From: Rhododendron vialii
Lineage: Eukaryota; Streptophyta; Magnoliopsida; Ericales; Ericaceae
Length of the DNA stretch: 64,000 bases
Reading direction: 5' to 3'
Assembly: GCF_030253575.1 (NCBI RefSeq)
Contig: NC_080561.1
Coordinates: forward strand, 28,060,564-28,124,563
The notes beneath the pieces are model-generated. The model was not told where the DNA came from and ran no database searches. It saw nothing but the letters and a program-made list of their open reading frames with translations. A program made the position numbers and the translations under genes. Numbering within the stretch: the stretch's first letter is position 1; each line of letters opens with the position of its first letter. Below, one piece after another: positions 11,001-21,775 of the stretch.

Positions 11001-12393
11001 ACCATACGTCTGTACCAGAAACATCTTCAATGTCCAGCAAAGAACACAAATACTCCACCTCCGGTGAGTCAAAAAAAATTTCTTCTTCGGCGGTAAGACA
11101 CACCTCCAACGGATCCTTACACAAGAAAGTGTCCACATGCTCTTGGACCAAAGAATCAATAAGATTGACTTCATGGATGCACTCATCGTCCCCCATTTGG
11201 CTCCCGATATTGAAAACGTTCACCTCCATCTTCATGTTGCCAAAAGTGAGGTTGAGCAAACCACTTCGGCAATGAATAACGGCATCGGCTGTGGCTAAGA
11301 ATGGACGCCCAAGAATGACCGGAGTTGACGTTGATGCTTGGGAGGTAGGTACAGGGCAAGTATCCAATATGAGGAAATCCACGGGATAGATAAAATTGTC
11401 TACTTGCACAAGTACATCCTCCACCATCCCTCGTGGAACTCGGATGCTTCTATCGGCCAATTGAAGTGTCACTGGTGTTGGCCTCATCTCCCCCAATCCA
11501 AGTTGTTCATAAACAGAATACGGAAGCAAGTTCACACTAGCCCCCAAATCGAGGAGGGCTTTTTCAATCTTCTTGTTGCCAATGGTGATGGAGATGGTTG
11601 GACAACCCGGATCTTTATACTTGGGAACCACGTTGGTTTGAATAATAGAGCTCACTTGTTCCGTCAAGAAAACCTTCTTTTGAACATTCAACTTACGCTT
11701 TTGAGTGCATAAGTCTTTGAGAAACTTGGCATAAGTAGGAATTTGGTTTACCGCATCTACCAACGGGATATTGATTCGCACTTGCTTGAAAAGCTCATAG
11801 ATCTTGGCATTGGTATTGGCACGGGCCGGCGCCTTCAATCTTTGGGGAAAAGGAGCCGAAATTTGAGGAACGGTAGCCGTCGGCTCTTCCACTTGTGACT
11901 TGCCCGGATGCTCACCAACGGGAGAAGGCTCCGAGGTTGGTGAGTCAATAGGAGGATTCAGAGCTTGCAATACAATTGGTGTTACCGGAGGCTTGATGGG
12001 CTTGGAAGGAATGGCCTTGTCAATCTCCTTGCCACTCCGCAAAATTGTAATAGACTTGGCTTGCTCGGGACTAAGCACCGAAGAGCTCGCCACATAATTT
12101 GTTCCTTGCGGATTCGCTTGGGGTTGAGTCGGAAGTTTCCCTTTTTCTTGTTGGAGCATCCCTACCGTATTAGTCAACTTTGCCATTTGATTCTTGATCT
12201 CCCCGAGCGTTTGAGTGGTTTGCTCGTTGAGGGACGTTTGGCTTTGCATGAAAGATGACATAATATCCTCCATGGATCGCTTTTGAGGTAGGAATTGATT
12301 TGGCCCTTGAGGAGGTCCGAGAGGTGCAAACCCCGAAGGTTGTTGATGTTGAGAGAACCTCGGTGCTCCTTGAGATTGAGGAGGCCGAAAAGC
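8022..12393 (-). pseudogene. Athila pol polyprotein: protease, RT, RNase H, integrase (broken)
   Basis: The frame continues from gag after the TAA at 12394-12396. A protease-like [10 protein letters not shown] stretch is followed by RT with [11 protein letters not shown] as the YxDD-type catalytic motif, RNase H with [12 protein letters not shown] and a YTDHAAL region, and integrase. Integrase shows the HHCC finger ([13 protein letters not shown] to CRACEQCQK), the first Asp in [13 protein letters not shown], the second in ISDQGLHF and the Glu in NGQAELAN. A frameshift near 8690 separates the last part (8022-8693) from the rest. Lineage is Athila. The copy cannot make a full-length product unless the shift is bypassed. 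Confidence 0.9.
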
Positions 12394-13466
12394 TTAGTGT
12401 TGTTGAGGTGGTGGAACTTGTGGAGGTCCGAGAGGTTGAGAATCGCTCCACCGGAAATTAGGATGCATCTTCCACCCCGGATTGAAAGTTTGAGAATAAG
12501 GGTCAAACCGTTGATTAACGGCATTGACCTCCGCTTGCCCGGTTCCTTTAAGAATATCCTTAACAGCAAGGAGCATTTGGCAATCTCCCGTAGCATGACC
12601 TGCAATTTCACACAACACACAAATTTCCTCCGCCTTGGCCACGGAGGCCATCCCAGCAACTTTGTTGAGTTGTAAAGTTTCAATTTGGCGGGAAAGCTGG
12701 GCGACCTTGTGGGCTAGCTCATTTTGCTCATTCAATTGAAATTTACCCGAATTGCTCGGAACCGGATTAACCACATTTTTTTCAGAAGGGTCCGAGCAAT
12801 CCCAGTTTTGAGTTTTTTCAGATAACTCCTTAAAATAGTCCCACGCCGCATCAGGGGTTTTAGCCATGACTCCACCCACACACATGCTATCCATAAGAAG
12901 TCGGGTGCTTGGAAAGCATCCCTTTAACAAATACTCGACTCTTTGAAAAATCGGTAAGCCATGATGTGGGATGGAGTTAAGCAAATCCTTGTATCTCTCC
13001 CAATATTGATAAAAAGATTCCCCCTCTCTTTGTTTGAAAGTTTGAATTTGATTCATGAGTTCCTTTGTGAGATATGGGGGAAAAATTTCATGTAAAAAGC
13101 CTTTGACAAATCCGCCCAATTTGCCAAGGATTGGGGCCTCATGTTATTCAACCAAATCTTGGCTTTGTCTTTCATGGAAAATGGGAAGAGCTTTAACTTT
13201 GCGGATTCAAGCTGTGCCGGCATGGACACTATTGTGGAAACCAATTCCTCGAATGCCCGCATATGAGTGTACGGGCATTCTTTATCTTTGCCATAAAAAG
13301 ATGGCATCATGTTAATGTGATGCATTTTAACGGTGAAAGTATTCGCCTCGGTTGCGGCCGGAATGACTATAGTGGGCCGCGGAGTTGTACGGGCCGGATT
13401 TAGATAGTCGCTCATAGTCCTTTCGGGCACAATCGGCGGCATCTTGCCTTCACCGTTTCCGGCCAT
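12394..13466 (-). pseudogene. Athila gag (frameshifted)
   Basis: The start at 13466 (MAGNGEGKMPPIVPER) leads into a retrotransposon gag domain with PYTHMRAFEELVST and AKIWLNNMRPQS. A frameshift near 13100 moves the reading to the frame ending at 12396, which holds QREGESFYQYWERYKDLL and a zinc-knuckle-like region with CVLCEIAGHATGDC. The TAA at 12394-12396 separates gag from pol in one frame. Gag would form the cytoplasmic particle. Confidence 0.85.
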
Positions 13467-13923
13467 TCTTTCTCAAGGAGGAGTTCTTACAGAAAAAGGA
13501 GTTCTTTGGGGTGGTGACGTCCTTGCTCGAACCCGACGAGGAGTTTTGGGTCGAGGAGGAGAAAAAGATCTATGAAGCCTTTTAGAACTCGGGCTCCGAA
13601 AGGCACCACGATGACCACCACGCATACACTTTTTAACCCCTTCTCGAGAAACAATGGTAAGCAAGAATAAAGTAAACAGACAAGAGGGGCTATGCTGCCA
13701 CCTCCTAACAACAGCTCCGAGGGGCTATGCCGCCGCCTCGATAAGAGAAGACAATAAAAGAAAAGATGATTTATGCTTACTCTAGCTTCTTTCAACCTCA
13801 CGTTTGAGAAACTCAAGTTAGGGGTATCCACTAGATTAAGTACAAATCACGCAAAGTAAAAGAAAGCGAGGTACTTACAATTGATTGGCGAACCACCAAA
13901 ATAAGCTATAAAAAGAAAGCGCT
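13467..13923 (-). other. Athila leader between primer site and gag
   Basis: About 450 bases without a convincing ORF; it contains two similar GAGGGGCTATGC segments (13682 and 13717). Nothing else is recognised. Confidence 0.5.
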
Positions 13924-13940
13924 CCCCGGCAACGGCGCCA
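13924..13940 (-). other. Athila primer-binding site (tRNA-Asp type)
   Basis: The minus strand reads TGGCGCCGTTGCCGGGG, four bases inside the 5' LTR edge. This motif is known from Athila-group elements as complementary to a tRNA-Asp 3' end. Confidence 0.85.
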
Positions 13941-13944
13941 AAAA

Positions 13945-15301
13945 TGCTTGCGACCTTAATGTGTGTTGCAATAAGAATGCCCCAAGCGTAGGGCTAGGTC
14001 GGTTGAAAGCATAATAAAACCCGGAAGTCCGGGGTCGAATCCACGGGGAGCGCATCCATAACTTGGTTCGAAGATTAGCTTGCGTAGAGAATTTTGGCGT
14101 TAGGACCGCCAACCAAAGTTCGGCGTTAAGACGGCCAACTGAGCGATTTAGAAAGTGGCTACTTAACCTAACTACGGCTTTTTAACTGGAGATTAAACTA
14201 AAGGCTAGGTTTAGGGATAATTAGCACCCATAACGTAAGGATTAACTCGATTCTTCTCTTCTTAACAACGGTGTTAAACATGACTAGGGCTCTTTTGATT
14301 CATTTTAACAAACTCAAAGAGGGACATAGCTCCAAGTATCAAATGTGGCAAGAAGCTTAACCCTTGCCTACATTTGATCAAAGAGATTAACACCTCAAAG
14401 TTTTGATACTTAAAATTGACCCTAGCACATGCTTAAGCTAGAAAAACGAAAATTACATGAGAAGAACAAGCAACACCCTTGGTTACGGGATGCTAACCAT
14501 CCCACAACCTAACCTTACTACACTACTCACACATATCGAAAGAAGACATGAAATGAGTAAGGGTAAAGATAAGGAGAAAACTAAACATTGATTAAATTTG
14601 AAATAAAGACAAGATCCTCGAAGATGAGAAGATTCCTTACAACTTTAATGAAGGTGAAATGCTTCGAAAGTAAATGGATCGTACCTAAAAACCTTGCTCA
14701 AAGCATAAATGAAGAGAGAGGTGGGAGCTCCATTAATGGAGGTAGAGAGAGAAAGTGTAAAAGATGAAGATGTTATCCCAATCAGGTCTGGGAGTATTTA
14801 TAGCCCCTTAAAAATGAGTTACAAAGGTCCTAAATGCCCCTAGAAAGCTACAAAAGTCGGGCACAAAAATCAGATTTTTTCCAGGTTGTACCGGTACCAA
14901 GAAACCTCGGTACAGGTACAAGTTTTGTTTCTCAGCATTTTGGACCAAATCTATCCGAGTTGTACAGGTACCACAGATCCGCGGTACCGGTACATTTCTG
15001 GCAGAAAACTTCCAAATTGTTTTCTTCTTTCCAACGGCCCCTTTGATGCCCCGAATAGCCTTCGACCCTTCTTTACATGCTCCTTGGGACTCGGTGGCGG
15101 GATGCCACATGGTCTTGACTCTTTGGATGATCCCGGATTGGTTTCCTTGGCGTTCAAAATGTCTTATTTCCACATTTTTACCTATAACTCACAAAAACAC
15201 AACCTCCGTGCAATATCATCTAAATAAAGCAAGTTACGCACGCGAGAGTGACAAAATAGGGATCGATAAGCCCATTTATTTACACTATTGAGGGCTTATC
15301 A
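13945..15301 (-). repeat. Athila 5' LTR
   Basis: Pairs with 2483-3838. A TATA box (minus) lies near 14790-14799. The right edge, next to CAAGT (15302-15306), is chosen because that yields a near-perfect target duplication with CAGGT at the left edge. Confidence 0.9.
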
Positions 15302-18153
15302 CAAGTGTGACCATCTTTCCATGGTACGCACGAGCTTCCTTCTTACCCACTTCTTCGAGCATTTTCCCATCATCGATCCAGCCCCACATGAGTTTCTGGC
15401 GTCTGCCAGCCGGTCGCGGTCAGAGCGATGGTTTGGTACTAGCAGTGATGCCCTTTAGTATGAGGCGTGTGGTATCGAGGAAAATTTTATCTCACGCCCA
15501 TATGGAACCACCCCCCGGGGGCAGTTGGCCTTGGCCAATGCCTTCTGCCTACTCGCTCCTCTCTCTCCGCCACAAACGGCAACAATTCGATGGCCTGGGG
15601 CTTCATTAACTCCGCTCTCATCACCCTCCCAGGGTGGCTCCCTTTTCTTAACAACGAGGCCCACGGGGTGTCGGTCTACTGCCCGGATTTTTTATTTGAG
15701 GCAGTTGAGTATTGACCAAGGGGTCCTCGGGCCTGCTCCGCAGGTATGCAACTTTGCCAACTCCCAGCTTCGGTTTACGTGGCCGCACACTTCCGACGTT
15801 TTGGCGCGACTCGGAGATCTACCAATTCCCAATCGGGACGACGTCGGACGCTACACGCCATAGTTCCGTCAGTTCTGGAGGAGGAACTTGGATTCTTTTG
15901 TTCTTTTCGTCTGCGGGGAGGCGGAGGCCCCAAAGGTGTCCGAGATTCATACGCGGGACACCTCACTCTGGGCCATTGCTGAAGTCCGGGGGGCCGACTA
16001 GCGCGGGCCCCATAGCATGTGAGTGGTAGCGGACGTCGCCCATTTGAATGTGGCCTTTCCACTGGGCCTTCCTCAATGTGGCCTTTCCACTGGGCCTTCC
16101 TCCTCTGGCTCCAATGGTCGTAGAGCGTGTCCGTACACGGGGTGCTCGAGGAAGGGCGCTGCACCCGGCTCCAGCGGAGTCATCGCGCCCATCGTCTTCA
16201 AGAGCACCCGCAGTAGGAGATGGTCATGGTCGTAAGCGGCTTCGCACGGTACACCTCCTTCTAGTTATCATTTTTTTTAAGCGTACCTTTGTTTTCTTTT
16301 CAGCAGTGAGACTTGGACCTAAGCACTTTTTTCGCGTTCGAGCCAAAGGCAACCGCCGCGGCTGTGGCGGCGGAACAGGCTGCGTTGGATGAAGCTGAGG
16401 AAGACGAACCAAGCTCTCTTGTCAAGCGGCGACGTTTCACAGGTAGGTTTTAATTGCTTCAGTAGCTGTTTCGACTGCTGCTTCCTCTCTTTTTTTCTTC
16501 TATCCACTCTTGGTCAAACCAGTTTCGTATTAGTCTCAGAGAAAATTTTTTATTGAACAGTCGCTGAGGACTCCGAGGAGGAGGACGAGGACATGGGCAT
16601 AGGCGGTGGTAGTGATGATAATAACGATGATGATGATGATGATCTTGATCATGTTCCGCTGAGCCGCCGCTTGCAAGCCCCGGGAACCCAACCCTTCGTG
16701 TCTGCGGAAAGATTCGCCGCGGAGGACGTCGACATGGTGGAATTTCTACTTCACCGGAGGAGGCGAGGGAAGTGCCATTGGTCCAACCCTGCACCGGGCC
16801 AATTCCCTATCCGCACGTGGAACCCGGGGCTTTCGCAGTGGAAGGAAGTACGTTACCTGATGAACCTTCGATCATGGACCTTGGTGGGCATCCCAACACG
16901 GTTTCTACCGAGTCGTCTTATTCTTTCGAGGATTCTGATCATATCATTGTTTACTCTACTGATCGAGACCCGTCCCCATCCCATGCAGCAACTTCAGAAC
17001 TACGTGAGCCTTCTCCGCAGATGGGATCTCGAGAATCTGTCGGTCAGGCAGATGTAGCTGCAGAGCCGCTTTCTACAACAGCAGCACAGCTCTTGAGGGG
17101 AGGGGAAGAAGATGATTTCGAGCCTCTTTCCGCCGCGAGGGGCTCTTCTGCGGGTCATCATGGGGTCACATCCTCTTCTACCCTGTCGGGTTCCTGCCAA
17201 CAGTCCTCCGGCCGCCGGATCCGCTCCACCGAAAGTTTTTTGGACAGGGTCACGACCGATTCCCCGGGCGTCTCCAATGCCTCTTTTCTTCAAAGTAAAT
17301 GGTCAGCCGCGGGGGGAAACACAGTTCCGGGTGCTACCAATCCCATTCCCCAGCGTGCTCGACTTCTCAGGTTCACTCTCCCCGCCTGTCTGCGAGGCGC
17401 ACAACAACTCCTCCAGCTCAGCCTTCCATAAATGTCGAGGACCGATAGCTGGTGGTAAATGATGAACTCCTTGGGGGGCCCACCTCCATTACTGACTCAG
17501 ATCTGAATTCGCTATTTAAAGACATGTCCTTCTTGCCAACTGACGATATTTTGGGAGGAAAGGGAAGCCAAGCACTTGGGGACTTCGCTGTTGAGTTGGA
17601 AGCTTGGATGGGCGAGCAATAGAGGAAGGAAGTGGAATCTAGGGAGTGGTCTCCTCCTAGGTGGAGCCCTACCGCGGACTATGGGAAGGTGCCCATGGTC
17701 ACCGAGACAGAGGTGCCCATGCGTCTATTCCCCGTGGGTTACCCTGTGGATGAGGCATATCATCCGCTCATCAATGCCATAGCCCGGGCACACCCGGAGA
17801 CATTCGCCCCTTTCAACCCGCGGTTGGCTCGACTTAGGGCGCTGTTCCTTAGGGATCTCCACGAAGTGCTTACCCCTTGGGCACAGCTCCGTTTCAGTGA
17901 CTTCAATGATGCCACGGAAATCGCCCTGTAAGAGATTGCGGAGGACATGGCGGCTATGGGGTTCGACCTCGGCTTGCTGTGTGCAAGGAGTTCCACGCTT
18001 CGGGCCGCCGGAGAGATGGTTGCCTTGAGGCCAGAACTTCAAAGTCTTGCCGCACAGCTGGAGACCGCCTGGCAGCATTTGGTGAACCTGGAGGCAAGGT
18101 TCACCTAAATTTCACAATATGACGCGGAGCTGGCAGCAGCGGCGTTGAATCTA
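15302..18153 (+). pseudogene. PMD ORF, fragment 3, with an intron and a coiled-coil-like C-terminal part
   Basis: Codons from 15309 continue the PMD domain (VRTSFLLTHFFEHFP and later FISRPYG and LANAFCLLAP). An in-frame TAG at 15456-15458 and later stops and shifts break it. Around 16330-16700 an intron with GT at 16443 and AG at 16560 joins KRRRFT to VAEDSEEEDEDMG in frame, giving a nuclear-type basic/acidic stretch. Further on, 17632-17931 and beyond encode a Pro-rich region then an Ala/Leu/Glu-rich helical segment (AAQLETAWQHLVNLEARFT), with TAA/TAG breaks. A 28-bp direct duplication lies at 16043-16101 and GAT repeats at 16606-16640. All of it is antisense to the Tat pol. Confidence 0.65.
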
Positions 18154-18475
18154 GAAAAAAAACTCTCCAAATCTTAATCTCATAGTTCCCGATCAAATTT
18201 TGATGATCCAAGCCGCTCAATGTGTTCAAAACGTGATTTTAAACGTGCTCGCGAGAAACTAGCAAAAAAACTAACCGGGAAGAGCTTGATTTGAGCAGTT
18301 TTTTATTGAACCGTTCAATAAAGTTCAATAAAAAACTGTTCGAATGAAGCCCTTCCCGGTCATTTTTTTTGTCGATTTCTCACGGGTAGCCTTAAAATCA
18401 TGTTCTGATTACATTGAGCGACTCGGATCATCAAAATTCGATCGGAAACTTGGGGGGTTTTTTTAAGGGTCCCCG
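18154..18475. repeat. Foldback (hairpin) element
   Basis: The left arm (18154-18250) and right arm (18390-18475) are imperfect reverse complements, sharing TTTTGATGATCC, CGCTCAATGT and GTGATTTTAA blocks; the centre (CAGTTTTTTATTGAAC) pairs as well. The whole 320 bp could form one long hairpin. It lies just past the PMD C-terminal part. A MITE inserted in the Tat element is likely. Confidence 0.65.
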
Positions 18476-18739
18476 GAACCGCCCCGTATATATATATATA
18501 TTGTGATGCATGTACTATTATTCCTTCCCCCTTTCCTCTTTTTTTTTTTGAATAAAATGAAGCTTTGAATGGTATTGCTATTAGTCCGCTTTTTCTGTTT
18601 GATCTTCCATCTGCGGCCGCGCCATGGCTAGAGTGTCCTACATTACCTAGGCCATTGCTAACTTTCGATCCACAAGTCGTGTTTTAATTATTTTTCATGT
18701 AACACAATCTTTACTTCATGAACCACAATATTAAGTCGT

Positions 18740-19240
18740 GGGTCATGTTCTGACCACTCGCGACTTAATATTATCTCTGTTTGATAATCATTAAGTTTTG
18801 AAACACACGGGTCATATTCTGACCACTCGCGACTTAATATTATCTCTGTTTGATAGTCATTAAGTTTTGAAACACGCAGGTCATGTTCTGACCACTCGCG
18901 ACTTAATATTATCTCTGTTTGATAATCGTTAAGTTTTGAAACACGTGGGTCATGTTCTGATCACTTGCGACTTAACATCATCTTTATTTGATAATCATTA
19001 AGTTTTGAAACACACGGGTCATGTTCTGACCACTCGCGACTTAACATCATCTCCGATTGATAATCAATAAGTTCTGAAACACGCGGGCCATGTTCTGACC
19101 ACTCTCGACTTAATGCTCAATACTAAATTTGGGGTACGCGGGTCATGTTCTGACCCCCCGTGGTTTAGCATTACTTCTAAATGATAATCGTTAAGTTATG
19201 AGGACACGGGTCATGCTCTGACCACTCGCGGCTTAATGAT
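18740..19240 (-). repeat. 69-bp tandem array in the Tat 3' untranslated region
   Basis: The phrase GGTCATGTTCTGACC recurs at 18741, 18810, 18879, 18948, 19017 and 19086, exactly 69 bp apart, then at 19141 and 19209 with degenerate spacing of 55 and 68. Each unit contains ACTCGCGACTTAA and GATAATCATTAAG. Such arrays between integrase and the 3' LTR are known in Tat/Ogre elements and can seed satellites. Confidence 0.85.
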
Positions 19241-19534
19241 CAACCGTTGAGCCTGAATTGATAATTATGAGGTCAGAAGACCGCAGAGATATCCTCTCCG
19301 CGCGACAAGGTCTTTTCGTTGCAATACACGACTTAAACAGCTAGCATAGCAGAGGAATAATCTTTGAATTTCATTGAACAAATTGATTGAAAGGACTAAT
19401 AATCCGAACATACAAAGTATTCCTGAGTGGCTCGCGGGACGATACCACTTCTTCATTTGAACTCTGCCGTATCTTACAAGAAATGAAATACAAGAAAGTA
19501 AACTCTTCAAGATAAAGCGAAAATCCTGTGATCT

Positions 19535-20860
19535 CTATGGGTAAAATCTCTTGATGTATCTCGAGTTGACCGCCCCTGTGCGGAATCCATCTTCCACGTG
19601 GGCCAGGTGGTAGCATCCGCTTGCGGATGCCCTGACTACTTCATAGGGCCCTTCCCATTTTGGCGTGAACTTCGGGGTTTTCAAATCTCTCATTACCGCT
19701 GTGGTCGCTTTCCAGACTAAGTCCCCAACCTTGAACACCCGCGGCACCACGCCTTTATTATAGTAGCATGCCACCGATTCCCAATACTTTTCGTGAGCCA
19801 GGGCCGCGGCGACCCTTCTTTCTTCCAAGGCCTCCAAGTCTGCTCGCCTCCCATCCATAGAATTCTCCATTGCAAGGATCATCCGTGCGGAAGGGATGCT
19901 CAGTTCTGCGGGCAAAACCGTTTCCGCTCCACATACGAGACTGAAGGGGCTAGCACGAGTGGATTTCCTTTCCGAAGTCCGATAAGCCCAAAGGGCTATG
20001 GGCAGATGATCCGCCCAAGTCCGACCGCGCTCATCCAGCAGCTTACTCAGGGTCCTTATCAAAGTCTTGTTTGTCGCCTCCGCCTGTCCGTTGCTTTGTG
20101 GGTAGTATGCACTGGAAGTGTGGTGGTCAATCACATATTCGTCAAGGAGGCTTCCCACATGGTGGTTAATGAATGGAGTTCTGTTGTCCGAGAGGATCAC
20201 CTTGGGTATGCCGAACCTACAAACGATGTTTTCCTTAATGAATGCCGCCACTACTTCCCCCGTGGCCTTCTTCAGCGGAGCAGCTTCAACCCACTTGGTG
20301 CAAACCTCCGTCGTTGCCAGGATCCACCTATTCTTCCGCGAGGCCTGTCTGATTGGTCTGACCAAATCCATGGCCCATGTGTGAAAGGGATAAGGAGTGC
20401 GAATCGAGTGCAGTTCCACGGAAGGGGCATGAACCAAGTTTCCAAACTTCTGGCACGCCTGACATCTTTGCATGTGTCTTTTCGAGTCGCCCTCCATGGT
20501 AGGCCAGAAATATCCCAAATGAATCAATTGTTCATAGAGTTTCCTCCATCCTTGATGCTCCGTTCCGTGGGTCTTTCTTAGAACATCCGTTATTTCTTCT
20601 TTGTTTACACACCTTTGAGGTATTCCATCAAATGTCTGTCTGAACAGGATTCCCTTTTCCAGGAAAAAACGTCACGCTCCGCGGATGACCCTCGCGGATT
20701 CGGCCCACTCAATAGGCAGGGATCCTTCTCGGAGATAATCAATATAGACCTGCCGCCAATCTGCTTTTTGATCATTGGTGGCCACCATCAGACATTCCGA
20801 ATTGGCCGCATACAAGGAACACCACGTGCAGTTCTTTGTGATTAAGTCTGCATCCTTCTT
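19535..20860 (-). pseudogene. Tat-element integrase
   Basis: The main frame 19535-20527 holds the finger cysteines (CQACQKFG), catalytic Asp in AMDLVRP, Asp in ILSDNRTPF and Glu in SNGQAEATN, then the C-terminal region (KVGDLVWK, PKWEGPYEV). The His pair and the linker to RNase H continue upstream with a stop near 20670. The catalytic triad is present, but the polyprotein around it is broken. From 19241 to 19534 nothing else is seen. Confidence 0.85.
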
Positions 20861-21130
20861 CATGCTAGGCCAGTTGTAACCTTGTCTCTGAAACCTTCGG
20901 TATAAGGCTATCTCATTGTTTGCACAGTTGTCGTCGTGAATCCGATTCAGAACTTCTTCCGCCTCTTTTGAATTGACTCACCGCGCGAGCCATCCTTACG
21001 GAGCACGGTGATACAACTCTCCGCGCAAGATTGCAAAGCACGAAAGCTCCGCGGTGGTCAAATGCCCTACACCAGTGGCTAGCTGTATCTTGATGTCTAC
21101 GCGCCAATCTTCTGTTGGCTCGAAAAAGTC

Positions 21131-21589
21131 TTATAGGGCAGACGGTTCGAACACCTTTAAAATTTCTATATAAGCATTCTCTTCTTCATACTCCGTTCTT
21201 GCCCCCAGGGTCGCGAGGGCGTCTGGAAAACAATTTTCCGATCTGGGTCTACGAATGACGCTGACACTTTTGAAGAATTTCATCAGTTTCTGGACCGTCG
21301 TTCGGTACGGTGCCAAAGTTGGTTCCTTCAACGCGTAAACCCCTTCTGTTTGTAGGATTACTAACTTTGAATCTCCCACTATTCTCAGGCGTTTGATTCC
21401 TCTTTCTTTCGCTGCTACTAGACCCAAAATCAACGCCTCATATTCTGCCTCGTTATTAGAGCAAGGGAAGTTCAGCTTGTAGGCCAGATGGATTTTCTCC
21501 CCTTCTTCACTCTGCAACACTATTCCCGCGCCTCCTGATCCACTTCCCGCGGCCCCATCGAAGCTGAGGGTCCAGTACGGATCATTCAT
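21131..21589 (-). pseudogene. Second (archaeal-type) RNase H of the Tat element
   Basis: SFDGAAGSGSGGAGIVL carries the first catalytic Asp in a plant-type RNase H context, followed by NNEAEYEALILGL (Glu) and RIVGDSKLVI (Asp), and NCFPDALATLG (last Asp). An extra RNase H after the degenerate first one is a Tat-lineage trait. It is separated from integrase by 21107-20861, which retains broken linker sequence. Confidence 0.8.
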
Positions 21590-21775
21590 GCTAGCTGTAA
21601 GAGCTTCGAAACCATCTCCGGGTAAAGATTCTTCCAGTGGTTTGCATTGGCCGCTCAGAAACTAAGCCAACAAGTCCGCCAGGTCTTGGCACTTGATTGC
21701 TTTTGGTGTGACACATGAGATGTCAAACTCTGCGAGTGCCAATAACCACCGGGCGACTCGACCTGTGAGCACGGG

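Larger units (their letters stand above)
2483..15301 (-). mobile_element. Athila-type Ty3/Gypsy retrotransposon, complete ends, 12.8 kb
   Basis: Two direct LTRs of about 1357 bp bound gag, pol and a 3' ORF, all on the minus strand. The primer site next to the right LTR is TGGCGCCGTTGCCGGGG, the tRNA-Asp type seen in Athila elements. The left LTR is preceded by a G-rich polypurine tract (minus strand). Flanks CAGGT (2478-2482) and CAAGT (15302-15306) form a target duplication with one mismatch, and excision restores the PMD register. By eye the LTRs differ at about 17 substitutions and one indel (near 98.7% identity), so insertion was recent. Coding is nonetheless broken: a gag frameshift near 13100, a TAA at 12394-12396 and an integrase frameshift near 8690. 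Confidence 0.9.

Noticed and set aside
11567-11600. DLGAS in the Athila protease read as a lost active site
   Set aside because: The DLGAS form is common in Athila-type proteases, so it is not evidence of damage in this copy.
8626-12273. Host protease or polymerase gene
   Set aside because: Domain order protease-RT-RNase H-integrase, LTRs, primer site and target duplication show it is Athila pol.
18740-19240. Independent satellite locus
   Set aside because: Only about eight units, located exactly where Tat elements carry 3' tandem repeats, between integrase and the antisense ORF.
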